Shown one piece after another: positions 25,669 through 36,539 of a stretch of DNA of 64,000 nt. The DNA is from Mugil cephalus (taxonomy: Eukaryota > Chordata > Actinopteri > Mugiliformes > Mugilidae), in NCBI RefSeq assembly GCF_022458985.1, contig NC_061786.1, positions 7,096,001 to 7,160,000 of the forward strand. Reading direction: 5' to 3'. A program made the position numbers and the translations under genes. The notes under the pieces were generated by a model. The model was not told where the DNA came from, searched no databases, and saw nothing but the letters and a program-made list of their open reading frames with translations. Every line of letters begins with the position of its first letter. The first letter of the stretch is position 1.

Positions 25669-28600
25669 CACTTTTTATAGCATGGCCTGGATTAACCTTC
25701 ACAGACATGATAGGATAGTTGAATGCTTGCACTATTTTTCATTTTTTTCTTCGCAGAAGGGACGATACATACGCTCATTTGCCAGTACATTAGGTACACC
25801 AGTGCAAACAGTTGGATTACCTCAGTCCTGCATTAATTTTCTGTGAAGGTTATGGTATTCAGCTTGTGTTTAACAGAGAGACAGAGTTTCTCTTGTGTTT
25901 TAGGTTGTAGTTTGCAGGGTTTCCGCTTTCTTAAAAAGTCTTAAAAAATGCCAGTTATCATGTGATTGCAAATGCAGATTTTGCATTGTAGGTCTTAAAT
26001 CACATTTAGTCAAGCTTTAAATCCTGCTGTCCATTTACCGCTTCATCTATAATGTGACCTCCTCTGGCCTGGCCTATTATGTTTATGTTCCTCATTTGTG
26101 GAGCCCACCCCAGGGATGTCCTGAGTTGATAGTTGAATGACAATAAATTTTGTTATTTTGAAAGTCTGGATTTCTGATTTTCCTTTTATTTCATACTTCG
26201 CTTAGATCTTAAATTGAACTCATATAGGTCTTTAAAAGGTTTTAAATGTCATATTTCACTTGTTCAAACCTGCTGAAACACTGGGTTTGTTGTGTTGTAC
26301 TGACATATGATTCTATTATTTTGGCAGCCCTTTTACAGTCAGTGGGTTAAATAACAGACACACTTTGATGTTGAATTCAGTTACTTTAATAGCTCCATAA
26401 ACGACACCCTCCCAAATGATCAAAAATTTCACCCACTTTGTTCCATTGTTTAGTGCAGCACGGATATGTTAGAATGTATTTGTTTTCACTAGTGTATCTA
26501 ATCAACTGGCAAGTGATTTGCAAAGGTAAAATTGATTCAACGTGTTTTGTTTTTTCTCATGTTTAGGTGATGTTGGAAACTATTACTACGGCCAGGGCCA
26601 TCCCATGAAGCCCCACAGAATCCGCATGACGCACAACCTGTTGCTCAACTATGGCCTCTACAGGAAGATGGAGATATATGTATGAGAAATTAAAGTTACT
26701 CTGTCAGGTCACTTGACTTGTTGTTATGTCAGAAGGACTGATTTGTCGTCTGTATTTCAGCGCCCACACAAAGCCAGCGGAGAGGAGATGACCAAGTATC
26801 ACAGTGATGACTACATCAAATTCCTGCGCTCAATCCGACCAGACAACATGTCAGAATACAGCAAACAGATGCAGAGATGTAAGTCGCGTCTGTGTAGTTA
26901 AGCTTGACTGTGTAACTTCACACGCGCAACTTGACTGATCAATTCTGCTCCCCGGCTTTACAGTTAATGTGGGAGAGGACTGTCCAGTGTTTGACGGTTT
27001 GTTCGAGTTCTGCCAGCTCTCAGCAGGGGGCTCCGTTGGTGAGTTGTTTTCATTCCAATAATTCCCAGAAAGCCGTGCAGGCTCAGGCAGTAATCATGCA
27101 GTCATTGCCCCAGTAATCTGTTAAGATCAGTAGAGGCCGATTCTTAACTCTGCCCACTGTGCTCCAGCTGGTGCCGTCAAGCTAAACAAGCAGCAGACAG
27201 ATATTGCCATCAACTGGGCTGGAGGTCTGCATCACGCCAAGAAGTCTGAGGCGTCCGGATTTTGCTACGTCAACGACATCGTCCTGGCTATTCTGGAGTT
27301 ACTGAAGTGAGTAAAACACCCGGATCAGCAGCTCATATACACTTTTGACTGATACTCAGCAGGAATTATGGTGCATCAGTGGTGGATATTTTCGAAGATG
27401 AGAAATAGCTGTACTCAGAGGTGCGTCCCCTCTTTCTAGATACCACCAGAGAGTTCTGTACATAGATATTGACATCCATCATGGAGATGGTGTGGAGGAG
27501 GCTTTCTACACAACAGACCGAGTCATGACCGTGTCCTTCCACAAGTATGGAGAGTACTTCCCTGGCACCGGTGACCTCAGGGTACGTCTTGTATAAATAC
27601 AGTTTAATCTGAAAGTGAACATACAGTCAGCTGACATTCGTCTTGTTTCTCTGTAGGACATTGGCGCTGGGAAGGGTAAATACTATGCTGTGAATTACCC
27701 ACTGAGGGACGGCATTGACGATGAGTCATATGAAGCCATATTCAAACCCGTGAGTCAATAAAATCCTGGTATCTGTTGATAGTGGAGATCTCATTTGACT
27801 TTCTTATTTCTTATTCTTGATACCTTTGTTTGTTTGTTTAGATTATGGCCAAGGTGATGGAGATGTACCAGCCCAGTGCAGTGGTTCTCCAGTGTGGAGC
27901 TGATTCTCTGTCTGGAGACAGGCTTGGTTGCTTTAACCTCACCATAAAAGGTAACATACAAGAAGATTGCTCCTTAACATTCGTGAATGAACTGAGGGTC
28001 CATAGAGTTTTGTCCTCCTGGTTTTACTAATTCTTTTCTTGCCATGCGTGTAGGCCACGCTAAGTGTGTGGAGTACATGAAGAGCTTCAACCTGCCGCTG
28101 CTGATGTTGGGTGGAGGAGGTTACACCATCCGTAACGTGGCACGCTGCTGGACATATGAGACTGCTGTAGCCCTGGATAGCTCCATCCCTAATGGTATGT
28201 CTCTGTTGCACTGAATAGAATTATTAAACATTTTAAACATATCAGAAATAAAGTGGATAAAAAAAATGAATTATTTATTAACCAGTTAAAGCTGAACCCT
28301 AGAGCTATTTTCAGACATCTTTGGGGCTGTTCCAAATTGTTGAGACATTTCTTGTGTGCCATAGTTTGGACAAATGGTTAACTAATGAAGTATTATATAT
28401 ATTGTATGTAGCCCTACCATGAAGCTATAGCAGTAGACTCTGTCGAAGAACAGAAGGAGTCTAAAAACGGCATCCTATAAGCAATAAAATGAGTTTAACA
28501 GAAGCGTGTCTCCACTACACAGAGCTCCCATATAACGACTACTTTGAGTACTTTGGGCCAGACTTCAAGCTGCACATCAGTCCCTCCAACATGACCAATC

Positions 28601-29735
28601 AGAACACCAACGACTACCTGGAGAAGATCAAGTAAGTCTATTACGCCAACACTGAGGTGGTTGAGTTACTAACAATTTTCACGTTTCTTGTGATTTGACT
28701 GAAATGAGTACATGATGGTATTATGATTAATGTAGTTCTCTTTTATCTTTGTTTGTGGTTAGTTTATTAAACTCTCCATTGTATCCTCTAGGCAGCGCTT
28801 GTTTGAGAACTTGCGTATGCTTCCTCATGCCCCTGGAGTTCAGATGCAGGCCATCCCAGAGGATGCTGTACAGGAGGACAGTGGAGACGAGGAGGAGGAG
28901 GATCCCAACAAGCGCATATCCAGTAAGAGTCTTCCACATAGGAGGAAGCTTTTAGTTCAGAGTAGATACTCGGAGGAGCCCTAGATGAACCCTGAGTGAT
29001 CTAAATGTATGTTGGTTGGTCAAACTTCTGAACGGTGCTTTAAAATATTATGTTGTAGGTGTGTAGTTCTTGAGGGAGCTTCTCAATGGGTAGTTGGCTT
29101 CAAAGTTCCCACAACAGTTGGATCTAAAAGTGCTATAAGTCTGTTTACTTCCCTACAAGTCCCAGATCAGTTCTCTTGCAGTTACTTACCAAACAGCAGG
29201 CTAGCATGTTTTAAGTCGACTGTCATTTAATAACTTTCAGTCCGCGCTCATGACAAGAGGATAGCGTGCGAGGAGGAGTTCTCTGACTCTGAGGATGAAG
29301 GTGAAGGAGGCCGCAGAAACGCAGCCAGCTTCAAGAAAGCCAAGCGGGTCAAAACCGAAGGAGAGAAAGAGGGAGAAGAAAAGGAGAAGAAAGGTGAGGA
29401 GGAAACAAAAGGTATCTATTCACTTTTTTTTTATTCTCATCCATCTCCCTTTCATGTGGTTTAGTAGGAGTTTTTAGTACTCCTTATGAGTTAACTTGAA
29501 TTTTCATTCATCTCATCCAAAATGGAGGCTGCTGTTATCACTGCTCTGTGTTGTCTTTTTTGTAGAAGTAAAGGAAGAAGAGAAGGTGCCAGAGGAGGAG
29601 AAAATGGACACATCCAAGTGAGAAAGCACTGCACACACAAATTGACCGTGTTGTCCAGGAGGTGGCTTGTGGGCAGTGTTAACTATTTCCTTATTCTGGT
29701 CCCTTAGGCCTAAAGAGGAGTCCAAGACACCATAA
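24913..29735 (+). CDS. hdac1: Histone deacetylase 1
   Basis: Fourteen coding exons: 24913-24964, 26567-26679, 26761-26878, 26964-27038, 27168-27306, 27440-27581, 27657-27749, 27842-27950, 28054-28194, 28523-28631, 28792-28922, 29241-29393, 29566-29617 and 29708-29735. They give 484 residues (human HDAC1 482). It is a class I zinc-dependent lysine deacetylase, the nuclear catalytic subunit of NuRD, Sin3 and CoREST complexes. The GGLHH dyad is H141/H142. Zinc ligands are D177, H179 and D265. The transition-state tyrosine sits in [14 protein letters not shown], near 304. The tail is acidic then Lys/Glu-rich, with [13 protein letters not shown] as in HDAC1, whose casein-kinase-2 serines lie there. 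Exon 12 has a second donor 18 bp downstream (exon end 29411), adding GEEETK in frame. AATAAA signals lie at 30565 and 30586. Intron 1 holds a transposon relic and a poly(A) run. Confidence 0.97.
25646..25668 (+). repeat. Poly(A) run in hdac1 intron 1
   Basis: Twenty-three adenines preceded by seven thymines. Low-complexity tract; no target-site duplication could be identified, so it cannot be assigned to a retroposed element. Confidence 0.8.
25777..26514. mobile_element. TIR DNA-transposon relic in hdac1 intron 1, copy B
   Basis: Ends 25777-25804 and 26487-26514 are inverted repeats with about 23 of 28 positions matching. Their core TTGCCAGT..ATTAG.TACAC resembles the ends of teleost Tc1-like elements. 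The ends match copy A at 2586-2930. No transposase frame remains in the 738 bp, so it is non-autonomous or internally deleted. It lies wholly within the intron. Confidence 0.7.
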
Positions 29736-30799
29736 GGTCCTCAGCACCCAGTGATGTCAATACAACCGATTGCAATGGATCTAAAATCAAGATTATTCGA
29801 ATAAATCATCTTTGCAGACTGCCACTGTGGAAACGGTGGACTCTCAAGTGAGATCTTACCCCCTTAAAATGGGATGTTTTATGCTGTTTTTCTAGGACAC
29901 TTTTTTTAACCTTGCTGTTTATGGACTGAAGTAAAATTTTTGAGTATTGTTTTTGTATACTTTCTTTATTTTGCGTTGACTCTTTTTTGATGCTATGTTA
30001 CTTGTTTCTTCCCCAGTGAACAACTGTTAAAAAAAAAAAAAAAAAATAGCTCAGCACGTCTGCTTTTATATATCTGATGGATTTAACTTATTTAAATCAT
30101 AGATATTTTGGCTACTTTATTTTATGTCTTTCAGTTCCACATTTGTCCTGTGCCTTTGAGTATGTAGTTTAAAGCATGTTGGTACAATAGATCCTTTTCT
30201 GTAATATATTTGTGGCACTGGTCTTATCTGCCGTGGTCAGTGAGGGGGTTTTGTATTCATGAACAGACTTATAAGTAAATTACATTCTTCTATTTTAGGT
30301 TATGGTTTAGTACGATTTCTTTACCAACGTGTTGACTTGTTTGGCAAATGTCCGCCCTGCAATGTTGAAAACATTCTGACTCTCAATGATACTGGGTGTC
30401 AGTCCCCCCCTGAATGTCTAATGCGAGACAAGACCAGTGTCAGAATTCATATGTTGTAAATATTTGTATTCTGAAAAAGTTAGTAAAAGTACTCGATAAA
30501 TAAGTTTGTGAATGTCCTTTTAATCTGACACACCAACGGTTTCTTTAGTTCTTTTAAATAAGATAATAAAGTGGAATTTCTGTGGAATAAAAGACAACTT
30601 GGTTTTAGAAAGACGACTTTAAATACAGGTGGCAGCTTTCTGTATTTTTAAGATAACATCGATACAAAACATAATGTCAAACAAACAAAAAAGAAAAAAA
30701 AAATGAATATTTTATCAAATAAAAATCAATCTTAAAAGAAAAACACATGCACATGCAATGACATGAGGTTTTGTCCATTTGAGACGAGTAGTCTTCAAC
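29736..30799. other. hdac1 3' UTR, convergent with tmem54
   Basis: The hdac1 3' UTR is about 830-850 nt if it ends at the AATAAA signals at 30565-30570 or 30586-30591. The tmem54 stop codon is at 30800 on the minus strand. The clearest minus-strand signal below it is ATTAAA (30524-30519), so the two transcripts may overlap by tens of bases. A GATAAA variant signal near 30710 would avoid overlap. Confidence 0.5.
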
Positions 30800-33700
30800 T
30801 CAGAGCCATTCGCTCTGCTCCACTACAGTGCTGTCGTCCAGCAGATCCTCCTGCTCCGCAGGCTCAGCTTCTATGTCGCTGTCTGGATCTCGTGCTGGAG
30901 GTGATGCTGAGATTTCGACATTTCTCTGGATGCGAACCTGAAACATAACATAACATGTAACTTCACACAAGAGAAGGACGGCACATTCGTTATTTCATGA
31001 GTGGAATATTTCTCTAGTATTACAAAGGTGTGATAAGGGTCAATCCTAACAACACACAGTTTTTACATACAATTTGAATGTGTTTACTAATATTTTTAGG
31101 ATGTTTTGGGGGAACACATTTGACTATAAGGCTGGTTGTGTTTCATTTTAAATTAGAGTAGACCAGGAAGTAGCCTGTGCCAGTGATACAAGTCGGATAT
31201 GAAAAATAATTTGCAATGTCACTTCAGAGTAATAGGTCAAAATATATATTAATGTGCTGTGGATCTAGATGAACAGCTTAGTGAGCCCATGGGTTCTCTT
31301 AGATCCCCTCTAACTGCTCCCTGGGCGTCAGTATCAAGTCATGTGATTGTGGACTGAGATAGAGCGAGATGCCAGCCACAGTTACCACACTGTCGCCTGT
31401 CACGTCAGCAGGTCTAGACAACTGACACCAATTTGTCCGTATTAATTCTAAGTGGTTGAGGGCTGTTTGAGGACATAATGAGGCTAGGTCAGTTCACCAT
31501 TGAAACTTGGGTGTGATCTCGTTTTATAATAAAAGAACTGAAGTGTTAGAGTGTGAGTATGATTTCACTCAAGTCTTGTGACTCATCAAACATGACTGTC
31601 AGAGGAGGAGTCGTGGCTACAGCAACCTCTGTCTTTGGTTTGAGCCGTACGGATTTTTCTAAGTTAACCCCCCCAACTGAAATGTCGTCCGTGTAAACGT
31701 GGCAGGTGGGCTGACGGCAGCTTACCCTCTTGGCCTGGAGCGGTTTCTTCCTGCACGGGCAGAGGTAGAGCGATGAAGTGCAGACAGCAAAGACGCGGAA
31801 GGAGAACACTGTTTCCACAAGGGACATCAAAATGAGAGGCACCCACAGAATGATTGTGGTTTCCTGAAACAACAAGGGAGATGAATCCCACACCGTAATG
31901 GATCACTACACACTTCTTTAGTCAGCAGTTCATATCAGTATCAAAGCCGGATAATGGATAAACTTCTGCATTCAACCTACATAGATACGGGTGGGGTCAA
32001 AGGAGCATTCGTATGTGATGGAAGCGATATCCTCTGCAGACGCGCAGAGTTTTAGCAGGATCTTTCCTTTATGAAGAAGAGCTTTCACCAACGACACTGA
32101 CAAGCCCAAGGCGGAGGCAACTGCCAAGAGACCTGACAGGAAGCTGAAGACCAACAGGGTCCATCTCTGCAAGGACAGCAACGCATAAACATGAAGTAAA
32201 GCAGTAAAAGACATTTTAACCATATAAACGATAACACGCCCACCATGAAATGATTTCCCGTTTGCATAAAATGCTGCAGATTTAAACTGAATTTTAACAT
32301 TCACGTTCAAAAAAAAAAAAGGCAAAACAAAGGGCAGGTTCTGACAGGAACTGGTATGACACAATTGCCGTAGGAGGAGGTAGGAGGGGGGAGGGAGGAG
32401 CTGTGTAAAAAGGAGGGAACGGTATTTACCAGGATCCTGTTTTTCTTGTTTTTGGACAGGACAATGGTGATTATTCCACCGATGATTCCCTGTGGACACA
32501 AAAGGGATGTGGGAAGAAAGACATGAAAGACAGATAATACAGTGGTGCAGGTTAAGGATTTAGACTCATCTAATTTACTCACCACATTATTTAAGACATT
32601 GCAGTAAACAGGTAAAAACCCATCTATTTAAAACTTACCAGCAGGCCTGCCACAATGGCAATGACATTAGCGATGGCATACACCATAGTTCGGGTTCTTT
32701 TGTGCACGCTGATGTGCCTGAGCACAGCACCGTGCACCAGTGCTGCAAGAAGAAAGTTGACATGGCCCGCCATCACCAGCCCCAGCCCCATCTTCATCAA
32801 GGCTTTGTTGTCCTTGAGGCTGGCGCAGCATATTCCTAAAATACAAAAAAACAAAAATGTGAGTCTGATCTCATAGACTCATTTAGCTTTGAGAATTATG
32901 GCCTTAATCTAAAAGGTAAACAACAGCCCATCCTTGTACATATACAGTGCAGCTTAAAAGTATTTGAACACCTCATAACCTCCTACATTTCTGCATAAAA
33001 ATGACTGAAAACATCAGCAGATTTTCAATCTGTCCAAAGTCCTGCAAGTCGACAAAGAGAAACCAACCAAATGATAAAGAAATGTAATGCTTTTGCATTA
33101 ATTTATTCAGAAAAATAAGTCAATATTTCTTATGTGAAAGGTGCAAAAGTAAGTGCACCTCTAGGATAACAAGTAAACAGACTAAGCAGCTTTCTGAGGA
33201 CCCAAAGAGTTTGGAATTCATAAATCCACAGTCACGCAACAAATGGAGAAGATTTAAGAAGACTGTTACCCTCCACAGGAGTGGTCAAAGATCACTCCAA
33301 AAACAAGACACACAATAGTCCCAGAGGTCACAAAGGAACTCAGGTTTACTTCAGAGCATCTCAAGGCCTCTCTCACATTGGCTAATGTTAATGTTTATGA
33401 ATCCACCACCAGGAGAACACTGAACAACCATGGTGTTTCAGGGCAGAGTGGCAAGGACAGAGAGAACCTTTCAAAACGTCATGTGAAAAAGCCAGTGGAC
33501 AATTTGGGAAAATGTTTTGCAGACGGACCAAACAATAATGATTTGGTTTAAATGAGAAGTTCATGTCTGGAGAATAAATAACACTACATTCTACCGTCAG
33601 AAGCTAATCTCTTCCATGAAACCTGGATAAGTGCCTGTTTTGCTGCATTTGAGCCACGACGTCTTGCAGTCTTTATACCAGCGATGAATTATCCCAGCAA

Positions 33701-35401
33701 ATTGAAAGAAAATTAATCTTAAGAGAAAATGGGTCACGCAGCAAGACAACATGCTCAAGCACATATGTTGTTCTACAAGAATGAAAGAAGAACTAATTGA
33801 ATGTTTTAGAATGGTCAAGTCAAATTGTCAAGACCTTGTGGATGGACCTGAAGCAAATAGTTCATATGAGGGAACCCACCAGCATCTCAGAATTTAAACT
33901 GTTTGAGGAACGGGCTAAAATTCCTCTAAGCTGCTGCAGACGACTGATTAGAAGTTGCTGGAAATGTTGGGTTGCTGTTCTTGCTTCACAAGCAGGTCAC
34001 ACCAAATACTGAAAACACGGGTTCACTAGCTTTTTGCAAGTCACGGATACGAACAAATGATTCATTTTCTCGAGTAAATGAAAATATTAGTACAATATTT
34101 CAGCAGCATTTTTTTTTTTTTTTGCAGAAATGTAGAAAATTCGGAGGGGTGCAAGTGCTTTTAAGCAGCACTGCATGTTGTTTCAAGACCACTGCGCACA
34201 CAAGTTTATTAAAACTCATTTGAAATACTGGTGAATTAACTGCAGACTTAACTCTGCAGTGTTGTGGTTTCAGCTCAGCAAAAGGGAAGCGGGGCAGCGG
34301 TTAGCACGCTCTCACAACACCCTGCAGTCGCGGCAATTACCCCCCGACCCCTGCAGAGGCGGCTGAACATCTCATCCCCTGCAAGCAGCAGTATGCTGCG
34401 GCTATGGTGACAGCTCTGGTCTGTGCAGGCTTGCGTTGCACTATTTTGCTACTTCCTCTGAGAAAGGGCAAAACAACCCCCAATAGAGGCCATGTGCTGT
34501 AAGTCAAACCCTAGCCAAAGAAGATAAAGCTTTGGGTGGGGTCTTGAAACACTCACCACCATGTTAACCTGGCCTGAGGGGTCTGGCACACAGAGACACA
34601 TACAGTACCTTCCTCTGGTCTGTCGTAGTCATTCCTACAGGGGGGTGCTGTGGAAATACTAGTGTTTGGGGTCATAATATTGTTACTCTTACTTCATCAC
34701 ATTGCCGCTTTAGTGTACAACCCCTTACAAAAACTCTAGGGTGTAATTGGCTGGGATAGGATAGGATTTCTTGAATGATATGATGAATGCACAGTAGATT
34801 GAGCCAGCTGACAGAATACAAAATAAATCAGATTAACCTAGGTCACCTACATCATATAAATGCCGCTTATGCAAATGCACCGATAATCTAAAACTGTAAC
34901 ACATATAAACAGAAGAGAATAGAACAGCTGAGACCTTTACCTAAAAGATGTGAGTACTTCGACCACTGATAATAACCATGGTATTCATCTATTTATGCAC
35001 ACGATTATCTTAATATAGGTCTAGTGATAATAATAGGCTACAATATTCCAATGAGATATTGTGCAATTGTAGTTTGGGCTAGTTTTTTTTTTCACACCGT
35101 CTCCAATTTTGTTTATGTTAAAGAACTGATTTGCATCCCGTAGTCAACAGTTAACAAAGGGGAAACTTTAAATACTACACCAAAGTGAGGCTTAACAACA
35201 CAAACTCTTCGTTTACAGAAATGAGATGTTACAGTGTGTGGCGTAAATTACATAAAAGGTTGGATTATCCACTTTTTTGAGCGCTTCCAATTTCCTACAG
35301 ACCACGCCTAAAACCTTCAACCCGCAACATGTCCCTGGATCTAACCGCTAGTGTTATTAAAGAAAAAAACACACAAAAGTTGACTTACCCATATGAACCA
35401 T
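30800..35401 (-). CDS. tmem54: Transmembrane protein 54 (TMEM54/KRTCAP3 family)
   Basis: Six coding exons on the minus strand: 35389-35401, 32639-32835, 32430-32489, 31981-32166, 31726-31863 and 30800-30937. They give 243 residues. Exon 1 supplies only ATG GTT CAT ATG G (MVHMG) before a perfect GTAAGT donor, with A at -3 and G at +4 of the ATG. Four membrane segments are seen, roughly at residues 17-37, 56-76, 92-112 and 154-176. Family motifs are LMKMGLGLVMAGHVNFLLAA, HGAVLRH, CSFDPTRIY and a PCRK motif. The C-terminus is acidic and ends in SEWL. TMEM54 and KRTCAP3 are close paralogues. NRILRWTLL, IVLSK and VETVFSFR favour TMEM54, as does human synteny with LCK-HDAC1, while GHVN and PCRK..LQ look more like KRTCAP3. 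The molecular function is not established for the family. Intron 1 (2.55 kb) contains a Tc1 relic. Confidence 0.9.
32943..34175 (+). mobile_element. Degenerate Tc1-like transposon in tmem54 intron 1
   Basis: The 1.23-kb element has inverted ends: CAGTGCAGCTTAAAAGTATT after TA at the left, and the complement CAGTGCTGCTTAAAAGCACT at the right. It is close to the full length of a Tc1 element. The transposase runs on the plus strand. Recognisable text includes GAGAAGATTTAAGAAGACTG near 33247, the stretch around 33375-33425 (ctctcacattggctaatg), and a C-terminal end GHTKY at a TGA near 34010, matching the GHTRY end of fish Tc1 transposases. The frame is interrupted many times, so it is inactive. 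The right TA has become CA. Confidence 0.88.
34176..35388. other. Remainder of tmem54 intron 1
   Basis: No exon or named repeat recognised between the Tc1 relic and the 13-nt first coding exon. The stretch is AT-rich with no long open frame. Confidence 0.5.
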
Positions 35402-36539
35402 GTTGGATTGTATGTCCCCTCAGATCATATCACTTGGAAAAGTGTATTAAAGTCATAATTGTCAGCTTTTTTGACACCGCACCTTTTCGTCTTCCTCTCT
35501 GCCGCTTCACCTGTGAGCGCGCATGCGCCGTTTGGGACTTACCTTTGCGTAAGCGCCGCCCCAGTACGTGTTAAACAGGTGACATGTTTGGGAAAAATAC
35601 AGCGCCAGGCATTGATATTCAGGTGTCTAAAAGAAAGTCTCTACGGAAAGTTTAAAAACAAAATAGGTTTCACTAAAGCTAACTCCTCATCGGGAGGGGC
35701 ACACGATTCCACAGTCTGTTTATAGTCAGAGATCACAGATTCATGATGGCAGGTTGAGCTCCAATCAGGAAGTGTTTTTCTTTTAAGTATGATTTCACTA
35801 TGTCAACAGTAAAATATGTATCTATCATGAAGAACCTGTGTTGCTATGTGGGGGCTCTGAGGGCCAGAGATTATGCTGTTAACCGTAACCCATACTGTAC
35901 TACACTCAGTGGTTGCAATGACAGATGTGAATGTGACGTGAACCCAATTTATGCCTTTTTTTCTTAATTACTTTACATGTTTTGATTGTTGATGTTTGAT
36001 CTATCTAATGTGAATAAATGAAACATATTTCTCCGATAAAACATGTAAAAACAAACCAAACAGTTTCATGATTAAAACCTGGAATGTGACACCACTGAAT
36101 ATCACAGTCACATCAAATGTAATGCTGAGAATCTCGGAGCACAGTACACATGCAGTTCAGAACTGGTTTGATGCTTCTGTGTTAGCTCTGCTTTAAATAT
36201 AACTTGACTTGGATGATTGAGAATGTTCACAGACAATACAGGTGAGACTTTTCATCAAGCGTGTGCAGTAACAATTTTTTTTATTTGACTAGTGCAGCTG
36301 TTGGATCATAATCTCTGAATTATTTTGGAAATAACAAGAACAAAGTAGACAAGTTCCTGTTTCACAATCAAAGTCACATCAGCATGTTTGGCTGCGGTCA
36401 TGTGAAGAGATTTCTCAATCATCGGCCATCAGACCCAATTGCTTGATTTCCAACACCTGTCGCTTTTGGTCTCAGCTCCTTATTAATGGCACTCTGGTCA
36501 GGAGGCCCTCAGAGTTGTTGTCCTGGTGTGAGGCAGACA
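35402..36539. other. Intergenic region, tmem54 5' side and ZP-gene 5' side
   Basis: Holds the 5' leader and promoter of tmem54 (minus) in its first few hundred bases, including a GC-richer patch near 35510-35575. It also holds the upstream region of the ZP-like gene (plus). No TATA box was convincingly placed for either gene. The two are divergently arranged about 1.1 kb apart. Confidence 0.5.

Noticed and set aside
30800-35401. krtcap3 as the identity of the four-pass protein
   Set aside because: Some segments resemble KRTCAP3, but the LRWT and VETVF text and the human neighbourhood of LCK-HDAC1 favour TMEM54. Not fully excluded.
36486-36539. Upstream in-frame ATG as the ZP-gene start
   Set aside because: The additional 18 residues are not hydrophobic and would bury the clear signal peptide that begins at 36540, which also has the better start context.
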